Shown here: piece by piece, positions 29,061-41,052 of the stretch
How positions within the stretch are numbered: the first letter of the stretch is position 1
Layout: each line of letters begins with the position of its first letter
NCBI GenBank assembly: GCA_033439265.1
Contig: JAVTVX010000017.1
Location: forward strand, 6,656,001-6,720,000
DNA: 64,000 nt
Source of the DNA: Dillenia suffruticosa
Taxonomy: Eukaryota > Streptophyta > Magnoliopsida > Dilleniales > Dilleniaceae
Direction of reading: 5' to 3'
Program-made: the position numbers and the translations under genes
The notes under the pieces: generated by a model
Seen by the model: the letters and a program-made list of their open reading frames with translations, nothing else
The model's database searches: none
Told to the model about the DNA's origin: nothing

Positions 29061-29589
29061 AAATGAATATTTCACATTTTATCAGTTTGTTTTGATTTAT
29101 TGTTTAATAATTTTACATTTTATACTGCAATTTAAATTTATATTTAAATTTTAAATTTCTAAATATAAATATTTAAATATTTAACATTTGAAATTATTTT
29201 TAATATTAAAAAGTATTTTAATATTTAAATGAATTTAACAAAAATTATAGATTCCATAATATTTTACTCATTATCACAATTCTAAAAGATTTTGTTTAAA
29301 AAAAAAGCAAATTTATATTTATTTTCCAGAAAAAAGTACAATTTAAATTTTTTTAAATGATTTATATGTAGTTTTGCTCGACGTTCATTATTCACAGTTC
29401 TGCTCAATTTTCATACTTTTATTGGACTATGTTGGACTATATAGTTTTGCATTCCATGATTCATAGTTCTGCTGGACTTTCATAATTCATATTTCTATTA
29501 GATTTTCATATTTCTAATGATGAACCAATATAGTTTTAAATTCTATGATTCATAACTCTGCTACACTTTTATAGTTTATCTAGAGTAGA

Positions 29590-32500
29590 AATTATCAAGC
29601 AGTAATTCAAACAATGTTTTGGAAGATGCGTACAGTATCTACTCCAATAAACGTGCAACTCTTAGAAGTAAGTTTCTCTCTATGATGCTATATTGACCTC
29701 ACAATAGATAGATATTTTCTTTATGCTTTACCACATTGACTCTGACTTTTGCTTTTGTTATGTATGCCTGCATCCCTTTTTCAGAAAAAGAATAGAAATT
29801 GAGTCCACACTCCTATGTTAAGTTGTCAACAAAGATCTTGACACTTGGTTCTTAGCAAGCAGAAAGGCAAACATGATGTGCATTTAAATTGCTTGTTCCG
29901 ATATACATGACCCTTTATAACAAAGAGCAAGATATAATAACATGTGATGTGGCAATAACACCGGAGATTTATTATATTATAATTTCTTCCCAATTAATAT
30001 TTTCATCTCATAAATACTTATAACCTATGTTAACATCTCAGGAATTTTACAACAGTCCACCAATTAGTACCAACATACCCAACTGAAAAGTTGTGCATAT
30101 ATGTATGGTAGTATGTGACTAGCATCTGCATAGTAAAAAATAAAATAAAATAAAATAAAAACTGAGTGCAGCTAAAATTGGGCTTGCTTTCTGAAATCAA
30201 TACCAACCCATGTAGTTCATTCCATAATGTCGTTTTAGTTTAAAAATAAACATTAAATAAAATAAAACGTTTGCCATGTACATCTTTCCATATTTAATTT
30301 TATTTCTCATTGCCATTCCTGAATCATATTCTTTATCTCTTAAGTGGGTATGAAATATTTAATAAGATTTATCTATTTTTGTTGATCTGCCAATAGTTTT
30401 TCGAGCTCCTATAGACATATGGAAACATGGGCACCAAATTAATCCTTACAGGCTTGGAACAGAAGCAATATGAAGGAGCTATAGATAATTCTAAAGGCAA
30501 AATATATTTTTTTTATGTATAAAGAAGAAAAGAAAAACACACATTATAAAATCAGCACTATACATGCCCAGATTTACACAGTTACACATAATACTTTAAG
30601 CAGAACATCGTACCAGACATGAGAAAATATGTGCGCTCACTATCCTTAATAGATCCATTTCTTTTCTTAGAAGAGATTTAAAAATATGGGTAACTTACAC
30701 AATATTATGTACCCATTATAAAAAATTACTAACAGAATAAAAAAAGGGGTAGTAGTTTTGCGAAACCACAGAACTACTGAAAGTAGAAAAAAATAAAAAA
30801 ACTAATATTGTGCAAAATTGAAAAACTATCAATATTACAAGAATGCCATTATTTTAAAAAAATAAAAAAGTGTAGTCCTATAGTTACATAATGACAAGGT
30901 CGTTCTGCACTTTACAGAACGACAATGAGATTTTGCGTTTAGCAGAACCACAACGTGATAGGCAAAAGGTTCAAATAGATGAAGGGTAATATTTTTAAAT
31001 ATTTATATAATATTAAATAATAATTTAAATATCAATTATTTAAATATTACTTTTTAGATATTTTATATTTAAATAAAATATTAAATTGTAATATCAAATA
31101 TTAAAATATTAGATAATAAACTATAACTGAATTATTGAATAATTTAATTTAAGTAAAATTATAAATATTCTTATTTAATTTAAAAATTTATAGAAATAAA
31201 AAATATTTAAATATTTATTTAATATTAAATATATGATATTAAAATATTAAAAAAATTGTTATATGTATCTACCGCCACTAGCAAGTTACAATTTTAATAT
31301 TAAAAAAATTTCATATTAATGTTTTTAATATTACAAAAATCAATTCCTATTTTTGGAGACATATTTTAACTAAAACAAAAAAGTAAAAAATCATTTTGCC
31401 TGAGAAACTTGATTTTATAAGTTTTATAATTAATTTGTTATACACATATATATCATAAACAATGACAATCTTGGGTCAAATCTTTACTTTTCTTTTTCTT
31501 TTTTCTTGATCGCTGGATTTGTTTCTTTTTTTTTTAATTCTTTAATTTCTTTTTTTATGTCTAATTTAATATTATTTTATTTTAATTATTTAATTATTTT
31601 AATCAATTTATTATTATGTTATTATTTTCTATTTAAAATCCTTAATTTCAAATTTTATTGATATTAATAAAAAATAATTCAATGATATCATTCAAATATA
31701 TCGAAAATGAAAAATTAATATGGAGTGAGGTAAGAACAAAAAAAAAACAGATTTTTTAGAAATGACATTTAAGAAAATTTAAAAAACCAATTTAAATTTC
31801 ATAAGATAAAAAATTTATCTTCATTGATACTCAAACTTAAGCTGAAAAATAAAAAATAAAAGCAAAATTAAAATCTCAAAAAATTAAAAAATTTCTTACT
31901 ATATGAGCCCAGTGGATTGTCATTCAAAAGTTTTACAAAATTTTACAAAAAAAAAAAAAAAAATTTATTGACGAACACATAGAACTATAAAATTCTACTA
32001 CTTAACAGAACATTGTAGTTCTACTACTTCGCAGAACTATATAGTTCTGTTAAGTAGCAGAACTATAGCGGAATTTCATAATTCTGCTATATAACAGAAC
32101 TATAGTAAAATTTAATTGTTCTGAAATTTAACAGACCTATGTAGTTTTGCTACATAGCAGAATTTTGAAGTTTTCCTACGTAACAGAACTTATATTTAAA
32201 TATATACAAATATAAAATTAAACAAATATTTTTCTTATTTTAATATAATATATTTAATATTAAATAAATATCCAGATATTAAAACTAAATATCTAAATCT
32301 TTTTATTCTTATACAGTTTTAGATTACATAAAAATTTTATCAGTTTGTTTTAATTTATTGTTTAATATTTTTATATTTTATACTACAATTTAAATTTATA
32401 TTCAGATCTTAAATATCTAAATATTAATATTTAAATATTTCACGTTTGAAATTATTTTTAATACTAAAAAATATTTTAATATTTAAATTAATTTAGAAGA

Positions 32501-32830
32501 AATTATAGCTTCCATAATATCTAACAAATTCTGTCCCGGCATCTGATTGCTCTTCTAAATTATGGAGGTGTCCCAAGAGAATATATTATGGATATTTGAA
32601 AAAAGATGCGTACAGTATCCATTCCGATAAACGTACAACTCTTAGAAGTAAGTTTCTCTCTGTGATGCTATATTGACCTCACAATAGATAGATATTTTCT
32701 TTGTGTTTTACCTGAGAGATTCAGTTGTCACATTGACTCTGACTTTTGCTTTTGTTATATATGCCTGCATCCCTTTTTTAGAAAAAGAATAGAAATTGAG
32801 TCCACACTCTTATGTTGAGTTATTGTTTTT
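29590..32830. repeat. Dispersed 240-bp duplicate within the Helitron
   Basis: The block GATGCGTACAGTATC to GAGTCCACACTC occurs at about 29,622-29,812 and again at about 32,605-32,810 in the same orientation. The second copy has about ten extra bases (GAGAGATTCAGTTG). The blocks contain no palindromic minisatellite and could be captured host DNA. Between them lie AT-rich spacer (30,000-31,900) and a weak minisatellite remnant (31,980-32,190). Confidence 0.75.
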
Positions 32831-32844
32831 TTTTATAAATTCTT

Positions 32845-33063
32845 TCATAACTTGATGAGTTTTTCTTGAGAATGATGATTAATGTCTGCAACTCTTACTA
32901 TTTCTGTACTTGATTCTTTGCCAAATTTTTTCTCATACCTTTGCCTTGTTTGGTTGGATTTTTCTATAGTTTCGTTAAGGTGTGGAGAGATGGACAATTT
33001 TAACATTGCTATAATGATTTTATCTTGAACACCTATACTCTCTATGATGGATTCTATTTTCAA
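32845..33063 (-). CDS. Possible captured exon fragment, 72 codons, unknown
   Basis: This open frame has unusually protein-like composition for its AT-rich surroundings: charged, with KSNQTRQRYEKKFGKES and EIVRVADINHHSQEK. It starts MKIESIIESIGVQDKII. I do not recognise the family. It lies just right of the second 240-bp duplicate and may be an exon picked up by the Helitron. It may equally be chance. Confidence 0.25.
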   Translation of the reverse strand: MKIESIIESIGVQDKIIIAMLKLSISPHLNETIEKSNQTRQRYEKKFGKESSTEIVRVADINHHSQEKLIKL

Positions 33064-33294
33064 TATTCTCTTAAAAATGGTAGCCTTTTCCTCTAACCCA
33101 GAAACTTATGTTTGTACAGAACTACCAAATTATAGAGCTTGCCAAGGTTTAGGATTACATGTGGATCTAATGCAGAACTACCAAAATACAGAACTGTAAT
33201 TTCAGATTCTGTCAGAATTTCAAATATGAAGATATTAATATTTAAGTATTTCGTGTCTGAGATTACTTTTAACATTATAGTTGTAGTCATTTTA

Positions 33295-34290
33295 TGTGGT
33301 TCCGCATTGATAGTTCCGCACTATGCAGAACTGTTCTGCATAGTGCAGCACTGCTTGGTAGTTCTGCATAGTGCAGAACTTTGTTGTTTTGCATGACATA
33401 GATATACCGTAGTTCTACAAAGCGCGGAACTACTTGGTGGTTCTACATAAAGCAGAACTATCGATATTTTTTTTAAAAATAAATCATTACGCTTAATATA
33501 AAAAATATTTGAAATTGATGACGTATAATAAGTTTACTATAATATTATATTAATGCAAAAATTATAATTATGAAAATATTAAATGAAAAATATTTTAAGA
33601 TATTTTTAAAACAAAACCAATTATAATAAAGATACGAAAAGATATTATATAGATTCTTTTATTATATACAAAATATTTTTGCATATAGCAAAAATACTAT
33701 AGTATTATAATACGAATAAAATTATAATTTTATAATACTAAGATATAATATTTTGAAATTTAAGATTCCAAAATTTCTAAATATTAGTACTTAGATATTT
33801 TACTATTGAAACTATTTTAACGAATTGAATAGTATACCTTGCTTTATTATTTAATATTTTTATATTTTGCTTTTGCTCATTTCATGTGGTTCAAAGTTTG
33901 GTAGTTCTGCATAATACAGAACTATTTTGTGATTTTGCATAGTACAGAACTACTAATACTTTTATTAAAAAAATATATAATTACCCAAAAATATAAAAAA
34001 TATTTGTAATAAATGATATATCTCATTCCTTGTGATTTGAAGTTTGGTGGTTCTATATTTGAAATCATTTAAATGTGGTTTCTAAAAAATTTATACTATC
34101 ACAACCCTAAACAAAATAAAGAAAAATATTTTCGGGTATTTTAAAAATAATAATAATATTTTGAGAGATTAAAAAATAGCAAAATCATGAAATTCTGTAT
34201 AGCAGAACCATGTCGTTCTGCATAGCAGAATCATGAGACTCTGCATAGCAGAATCATGTGGCTCTGCATAGCTGAACAATCTCGTTCTGC
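33295..34290. repeat. Diverged remnants of the palindromic minisatellite
   Basis: Short runs at 33,295-33,455 (for example GTTCTGCATAGTGCAGAAC), 33,900-33,955 and 34,190-34,290 (four units of about 27 bp with CTGCATAGCAGAATCATG) keep the palindromic GTTCTGC/GCAGAAC pairing but with different spacer and centre. These are separate lineages of the same unit. Confidence 0.75.
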
Positions 34291-36700
34291 GTACCACCTT
34301 GTTATTCAAATATTCAATTTTTTTAATATTAAAATTAATTTATTTAGATATTTGATATTTATTTAAATAAAATATAAAATTATAATATGAAATATGAAAA
34401 TATTAAATGATAAACAAAACCAACATTATTAATATTTTTATTTAAATAAACGTATAAATATTTTTATCATTTAAAATTTATAAGAATAAAAATTAACAAA
34501 TTAAATATATATTTTTAATACAGAGCATGCACACCATGCACACTATAAGCTACCTTTTGTCACGCCTCCCTCTATATAGAAAGAAAGACCCAAAAAATAA
34601 AAAAAAAATGAATATATAAGCACCCAAAAACAATTATGTCGTTTAGACATAACATTGCATAACATTATATAGATAATTTTTTTTCAGATATAATTTATTT
34701 AATATCTAATTTATTTAATTTTAAATAAATATCTGCATATTTAAATTAAATATTTAAATTTTTTATTCTTATAAAATTTTAAATTGCATATTTATATTTA
34801 TAAGTTTTAGTTTTGTTTTTTTTATTAATATTTTTATATTTTATATTACGATTAACATTTTATTTGAAATTCCAATTTTAAAAACTTTTAGTTAGACAAA
34901 AATTAAAACTACTAGAGTAAAAATTTTAGATAGACAATAATTCTTTAAAAGATCAAAACTATAATTTAAAAACTCCATAGTTAACTATAGGTAAAATTTA
35001 TAAAATTAGATAACTTATATATAAATTGATCGACACGAATTCATATGTAATGCCTACCAAAAGAATATTTGATTTATTATATGAAATCTTTAAATAACTA
35101 AATTATTTTTTGTATTTTTATACTTTACAAACCTTAGATTAAATATTAATATTTATGTATTTTTTAGACTTAAATTACTAAATATTATGATTTCAAATTA
35201 ATATTTATGTCTTTTTTATTTCACACCAATATTAAGGTTATACATGTTATGTCCATGTCTTTTTCATTTAAATTTAGAATGTTTAATATTAGATAAATAT
35301 TTAAATATTAGCTAACCTAAAAATGCAATCTATAAAAATTATAATTATAAAAATATCTACCATATTATGGTTTTTAATAATCTTTCACTTTTTTTGAAAA
35401 GATTTAATATTTATAAAAAAGAAAAACTATATTTATTTTATAGAAACAAATCGAATTTAAACTTTTTTAAATCATTTAGATGTGATTTCTCAAAAATTTA
35501 CACCATCATAACCATAAACAAAATAAAAAATATGTTTTCGGGTATTTTTAAAATAATAATAATATTTTGGAAGATTAAAAAGGTTTTGCTTTTTGGCGGG
35601 GAATAATAGCATAACCATATCGTTCTGCGTATCAGAACCTTGTGGTTCTACGTACCACCTTATTATTCCAATATTCAATTTTTTATAATATTAAAAATAA
35701 TTTATTTGGATATTTGATATTTATTTAAATAAAATATGAAATTATAACATGAAATGTGAAAATATTAAATGATGAACCAAAATAATATTATTAATATTTT
35801 TATTTAAATAGACTTATAAATATTTTTATCATTTGAAACTGTATAAGAATAAAAATTAACAGATTAAATATATAATTTTTAATATAAAGCACGCACACCA
35901 CGTACACTACAAGCTATCTTTTGTCACGCCTCCCTCTATATAAAAAAAAAGACCCAAAAAATAAAAAAAAACAAGGAATATACAAACACTAAAAAATAAT
36001 TATGTCATTTAAATATAACATTATACAGATAATTTTTTTTCGGATATGATTTTTTTAATATATAATTTATTTAATTTTAAATAAATATCTATATATTTAA
36101 ATTAAATATTTAAATATTTTTATTCTTATAAAATTTTAAATTGCATATTCATATTTATAGGTTTTAGTTTTGGTTTATTTTTTAATATTTTTATATTTTA
36201 TTCTACGATTAACATGTTATCTGAAACTCCAATTTTTAAAACTTTTAGTTAGGCACAGACAAAAATTAAAACTATTAAAGTAAAAGTTTTAGATAGATAA
36301 AGATTCTTTAAAAATTAAAACTCTAATTTAAAAAGTCTATAGTTAAATAATAATTTAGTTTTGGTTTATTATTTAATATTATCACATTCTGTTTCAATTT
36401 AATATTTCAATCCAATCTCAAATATCTAAATATACATATTCAAATATATCACATGTGGTTTTGCCAAACGTAGATCACCTTCTGGCTCTCCAAAATGCAG
36501 AATAACGTTGTGGGTCAGCGAAACGCAAAATTTCGTTATCGTCCTGTGCAGTATAGAACTATTTTTTAAAATTAAAACCGATAAAAAAATAGGGAAAAAA
36601 AAACATATTTAATTCTGTTTTAAACATTTTTTTTGAGTTAACATATAACTTTTAATATGTAGCACACACACCACGCACACTATATTTTTAATATATACAT
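34125..36700. repeat. About 1.4-kb diverged tandem duplication near the Helitron 3' end
   Basis: Landmarks repeat in order: TTCGGGTATTTT (34,132; 35,535), GTACCACCTTRTTATTC (34,295; 35,656), GCACACCA-GCACACT and GTCACGCCTCCCTCTATAT (34,559; 35,923). A third short echo, ACACACCACGCACACTATA, is at about 36,665. The copies are clearly more diverged than those at 24.6-29 kb, so this duplication is older. Confidence 0.8.
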
Positions 36701-36972
36701 TTAAATCCTAATGTATTTAAATATACAACTTAAATCTAAATATGTTAAAATATAACATACTTTTTTTCTTTATCTAATGTCTTTTTTTTTATTTTAATAT
36801 AATATATTTAATGTTAAATGAATATATTTAAAATATATTTCTCTGTCTTTTTTTGTTTTTTTTTTGGTATTATAAAAAAATATATATATATCACAAAAGT
36901 AAAATTAATACAAATTTCACTAAATTACACCGGGCAACTCCCCTCATTTTGTAACCAAAATCAAAACTCTAC

Positions 36973-37002
36973 ACCGTGCATCGCGCGGTATACACCTCCT
37001 AG
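36973..37002 (+). other. Helitron 3' terminal hairpin and CTAG end
   Basis: Stem ACCGTGC (36,973-36,979), loop ATC, stem GCGCGGT (36,983-36,989; one G-T wobble), 9 nt, then CTAG (36,999-37,002) followed by host T. The core CCGTGCATCGCGCGG closely resembles terminal hairpins of known plant Helitrons. Confidence 0.85.
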
Positions 37003-37313
37003 TAACTATATACAGGGAGAGTTAAGGTACATTTTTGTAGTTGGGGGCTTAGTGGTTGATTGTTGATCCGTTTTGCGCAAAAAGCTTTATGGTGATGGTG
37101 ATATCATTTCAAGTGCTAAGATTGCACCACATGCAAAACCTCTTCTCAAGTGCCAACACCCGCACTTGCCAACGTCACGTGTACGTAGAGTTTGTCGTGG
37201 GATTTTTTTAAATAAAATTTTAAATTTAAGTTTTGAAAATAAAAAAATAAATAAAAAAATAGTCAATCTCTAATTCTCAAAAAAACAGTCTAATGATCAC
37301 AACTTATTCTTTC

Positions 37314-38460
37314 AACCCCATCATCCGATATTTAAATATCGTGTAACAAAAAAATAGCCAATTCCTAAAATGGACCGATGATACTTAGACTAGATTAGTC
37401 GGATAATCAAGATATTTGTTAATCAACACCAAAAAAAAAAAAGGAAAAAAAAAAAAGAACACCTAGACTGTTGAACTTTCCTGCATTAACCCTATCTCAG
37501 AAGGAGATTCTAGACTCTTGAAATCAATCATACATGCATAGAGTATACAAATTTTAAAACAACTTTTCCTTTGTCAAGAAAAATAATCTAATTTTCACAA
37601 AGTTACCGACACTTATGAACGCAACACTCCATGCTAAATTCAACTTTCAGCATCCGTCTATGATCAGAACTCTCCTTTGATCCAGCGTTCCTCTCATGTA
37701 TCCATCTCTTCCAACTTTAATTCCACACCAGTTCAAACACTCCGTCCAAACCAAATATGTTTGAAGCAAAAATGGTTGGTTTGTTCTCCCTTTAAACTGC
37801 ATAAAGGGCATACCTATTGTGGAAGATCAATACCTCTCTTTTCAAATTGTCTATTGCTTAAATATCGGGTGCATAAGTTCTCTTAAGTAAGTTCTCTCTA
37901 AACCCTATGATCCGATATTCAAAAATCGTGTAACAAAAAAAAGAGTCGATCTTTAAAATGGATTGATGGTACTTGGACTAAATTAGTGAGATAACCCATA
38001 TATCTGTTGATCAACACAAAAAAAAAAAAAGAACACCCAGACTGCTGTTGAACTTTCCTGCATTAACCCCATCTAAGAAAGAGATTCTAGGCTCTTAAAA
38101 TCAATCATACATGCATAGAGTATACAAATTTTAAAAAACTTTTCCTTGGTCAAGAAAAATAATCTAATTTTCACAAAGATACCGACACTTATGAACGTAA
38201 CACTCCATACTAAATTCAACTTTCAGCATCCGTCTATGACCAGACCTCTCCATTGATCCAGCGTTCCTCTCATATATCCATCTATTCCAACTTTAATTCC
38301 ACACTACTTCAAACACTCCGTCGAAACCAAATATGTTTGATTCAAAAATGGTTGGTTTGTTCTCCCTTTAAACTGCATAAAGGGAATACCTATTGTGGAA
38401 GATCAATACCTCTATTTTCCAAATTGTCCATTGTTGAAAGTGCCCCAAGATTTAATCTCC
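37314..38460. repeat. About 584-bp tandem duplication in unit 1
   Basis: Two adjacent copies (about 37,314-37,897 and 37,898-38,460) share TGATCCGATATT-like starts, the CTGTTGAACTTTCCTGCATTA phrase and the GATCCAGCGTTCCTCTCATRT segment. Unit 3 has only one copy (about 46,515-47,110), so this arose after the segmental duplication. Open frames of about 65-80 codons in it appear in all copies but show frame breaks and no known motif. Confidence 0.85.
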
Positions 38461-38916
38461 ACTTCACAAGCAGCAGTTTTGGTGGGCCATGATGTTTCCA
38501 CAGGATTTGCCATTCTTTCTAGGTTAAAAGGTTCCTAGAATACAGCCATAACCACTAACATTGTACGTCCCATTTTTGCTCTTATTCCACGCTAATCTAT
38601 CAATTTCCTTTGTTTTAGTAAATGCTTTTGATTAATGATTAAAGTCCAAACCTCGGTGGCACTTTTGGATGTTTGATATTAAATATTTCTCATCTCTGAG
38701 CAAACTACAAACTATGTTGGCTTTTTCCTTTTTTCTTTTTGGTTTATAAGCAAATAAATAGAGGAACTTATTGAAATCCGAAAAACAACATAGAATGAAT
38801 TTTATAAGATTCATAGATAAATTATATCAATGTATATGATTACACCAAATTATTTCAAATTTGAACATACATATTCATTTCAGACAAATAATAATCTCAG
38901 GACCACTCACTAGAAA

Positions 38917-39334
38917 TCATGCCATGTGCTCCACGCGGGCAGGGAACTGAGAGCTTGAATCGGGGAGAGCACAAGAAATGTTGGAGCCTAGGCCAACCTG
39001 TGCATTGTTGAGCGTCATTTCATGAACTTGGACATCATCGTCTACTCTCATCACCACGGCCTCTGGTCCATGTGGGCGTCCTATGGCAGTTCCCTTGGCC
39101 TTGAAATGTTCATCAACAATTTTAGCCTCGGTTCCTTCGAACGTGGCTTTCTTCTTCAGCAGGAAGAATCACCAAACAGAAAAGCAAATGAATGCAAGGA
39201 CGAAGACAACCAAAAAAGGAGACAAACACGATATAGGTGGTAGTGGAGTTGTCCATGGAAGCCATTTGGGAAGATGGTGAAGACGATTGGATTTTGGCTG
39301 GTGGTGTTGGTTGATTGATGCGAGTGTTGGGCAT
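38917..39334 (-). pseudogene. TED6-like small membrane protein, frameshifted copy
   Basis: This is the unit 1 counterpart of the gene at 47,555-47,905. The start MASMDNSTTTYIVFVSFFGC and the conserved middle VDEH and GPHGP coding segments are present. Two bases are missing near 39,209 (AAGACAACC versus AAGACACAACC in unit 3), which shifts the frame inside the transmembrane segment. The copy would give about 70 residues ending in unrelated sequence. The rest of the coding DNA, to the stop at 38,917-38,919, is well preserved, so the break is recent. Confidence 0.8.
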
Positions 39335-39446
39335 GGAGGGTGGTGTATTTGTACTTGGTCCTTGGGATTTTATGTGAAGTTAAATTGACTTGACTCCCAT
39401 GCTAAGATATGTACTGTAGGGTGTCCTAGATTGTATCGGGCAACAG

Positions 39447-39890
39447 ATGAGCAACAGCTCGAAGAGGCAGGAGGAAGGAGTGACAAGGCTAAACACACAT
39501 GTGGCTGCTAACTTGAAGAGGGGCAAAACAAGTGCAGGAGGCATATTTAGAGAGAGTGCAGGGAAATGGGTCTATGGATACATGATCGATATTGGAAGAG
39601 TTAAAGCGGACATGGCAGAGTTTTGGGAATCAAAAAGGGGCTGAGATTGCTACAAATAGAAAGTTAAATAAGCTTGTGTAGATAGATTTCTTAGAGATTG
39701 TAAACATGTTGAACACAGGACCATTACCCGCTAAGGGTGTTGATTCAGGAATGCAGAACAATTCTGAGGGAGGTGCAGGTGAATGCAGTGAGACACGTAT
39801 ATAGGAAAGCTAACCACTGTGCAGATAAACTTACGTGCATGGAGCAGGAAGCGGTTATGGGAACAAGCTATCAAACCTCCCAGTTGATTA
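39447..39890 (+). pseudogene. RNase H-domain retroelement fragment, unit 1
   Basis: Translation gives AGGIFRESAGKWVYGYMIDIGRVKADMAEFW, then after frame breaks LIQECRTILREVQVNAVRHVYRKANHCADKL. This is the plant RNase H-like domain (RVT_3 type) found at the end of LINE-like elements and in stand-alone fragments. The A-D-x-L end motif is visible. Frameshift and stop lie near 39,640-39,730. It is cut by the junction with desaturase copy 3 at about 39,890-39,902. Confidence 0.75.
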
Positions 39891-39901
39891 TTACTTACAA
39901 C

Positions 39902-40330
39902 GTTCCGGTGTCATCGCAAATCCCATCATGAGTATTAAACCATGTTTGATAAGTTGGAAGAGCATCTTCAGTGATCATATTGCAAACGAGCACCACCATG
40001 CACTCGTCGGGTAAATGGGCCGTTCTCTCACGCAAAGCCAGAACCTGGTCCACGAATTCTTCTTTCGGCAATGATGGGTCGGGTAGGAAATCGTTGGGCT
40101 GCCAGCATTTGTCCACGGGGCTTGAGTAGTGGGAGGACAAATTGTGTGGCCCAATTGTCTAGTGACTTGAAGATTTCAGCTTTTTCTGGGGGCATTGAGT
40201 GCGCCACTTGTGGGCGGTGCGCAGGAACAGCCACGGCGGAGATGGATCGGGCTCGGCGGTGCTGCATCAGATTCCAGCCATTTGATAGGAGTGGGATTGT
40301 GTGTGTGCGGAGGTAGACTGATGACTGCAT
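39902..40330 (-). pseudogene. Acyl-ACP desaturase fragment, copy 3
   Basis: It starts at ATG 40,328-40,330 with the transit peptide MQSSVYLRTHTIPLLSNGW and runs without interruption through [17 protein letters not shown] and LPLLKP. An extra C near 40,117 then shifts frame before [24 protein letters not shown] and TEDALPTYQ. It stops at the unit junction, so the rest of the gene is missing. Unlike copies 1 and 2 it lacks the SINE between AEI and FKSLD, so it shows the pre-insertion state. Confidence 0.88.
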
Positions 40331-40339
40331 GGCTCTCTG

Positions 40340-40404
<65 letters not shown>
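40340..40404. repeat. (CT)n microsatellite upstream of desaturase copy 3
   Basis: About 32 CT units, i.e. GA on the gene's strand, in the presumed 5' leader. Copy 2 has a longer tract at the same place and copy 1 only a short one. Confidence 0.9.
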
Positions 40405-40410
<6 letters not shown>

Positions 40411-40992
40411 AGTGCCTAATACCATATGGCGGTGCTCATTAATAATGGTGGAGACCAACAGTTTGACCTCTTGGTTTTGCTAAACTTAAGTACCATTGCA
40501 AATCCTGAAGGCTAGATTTTTCACGCAAAAACTTCTTCTTCTTCTTCTTCATATTATTATTAATTTAGTTATTTTTTTGTTAAAAAATTATTTTATTATT
40601 ATTATTATTATTTTTTACAATTCTAATGTGTAATGGCATTCATGGAGTTTGTTATAGTGGTTAAACTGATATTAAGTAGTCACAATTTTTTAAAAAAGTA
40701 AATATAGTAAAATGATTTCTCAACGTTGGATTACGATTCAAGCAATTATCAATATCCACCTTAATTGTATAATGATTCCAAGAAGTTTGTTTTTTATTTA
40801 TAGAACTACATATTTTCTATTGACAAAATATTTTTAACTCAAATATGTTAAATTAAAATTAAAAAAATAGAAAATACAGATTCCCTCAAACAATTGCCAA
40901 AAATTAAAATATACATTACTGTCTTTGCCTTCTTGTTTACCTTTTCCTACTTTGTAGCCAATACAAAAGTTTAAAACACCTGCTTTGTAGTC

Positions 40993-41052
40993 ACTGTTAG
41001 CGACGAATTTAATAATAAAAAAAATTCATTGCTGAAAATTCATTTTCTAGTG
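40993..41052. mobile_element. CACTA-type element end remnant
   Basis: GTTAGCGACGAATTTAAT-type subterminal motif followed by CATTTTCTAGTG, which resembles the right end at 18,601 (CTAGTGGTGT in both). Only this terminal fragment is recognised. Confidence 0.45.

Larger units (their letters stand above)
20357..37002 (+). mobile_element. Giant non-autonomous Helitron candidate, 16.6 kb
   Basis: The 5' end begins TC (TCATTAACAATATAGATATA) directly after a host A. The 3' end is a 7-bp-stem hairpin (36,973-36,989, ACCGTGC-ATC-GCGCGGT), then 9 nt and CTAG before a host T: the canonical Helitron terminus. Host sequence left (GAATGTAACCTCA) and right (TAACTATATACAGG) is continuous at about 46,190-46,220 in unit 3 (GAATGTAGCCTCATTATAACCATATACAGG-like, split here), apart from about 3 bp. 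There is no target-site duplication, as expected for rolling-circle insertion. I found no Rep (HUH) or PIF1-type helicase reading frame. The content is minisatellite, AT-rich spacer and duplicated blocks. An alternative is a smaller Helitron whose interior grew by tandem amplification after insertion. Confidence 0.75.
13540..39890. repeat. Segmental duplication unit 1 (with later insertions)
   Basis: This stretch and 41,470-49,240 share the same ordered landmarks: desaturase pseudogene (-), AT-rich spacer, a MITE, a 'TTGATGGTTGATTGGGTG' stretch, TED6-like gene (-), RNase H fragment (+). Unit 1 is about 18.5 kb longer, mainly because of a 16.6-kb Helitron candidate, a 1.65-kb DNA transposon, a 161-bp SINE and a 580-bp internal tandem duplication. 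Unit 3 in turn has about 0.7 kb (48,083-48,760) that unit 1 lacks between the TED6-like gene and the RNase H fragment. Boundaries are approximate. Confidence 0.9.

Noticed and set aside
20357..37002. Search for Helitron Rep (HUH) and helicase domains
   Set aside because: No reading frame long enough or with HUH, KYYK-type or Walker motifs was found on either strand, so none is annotated.
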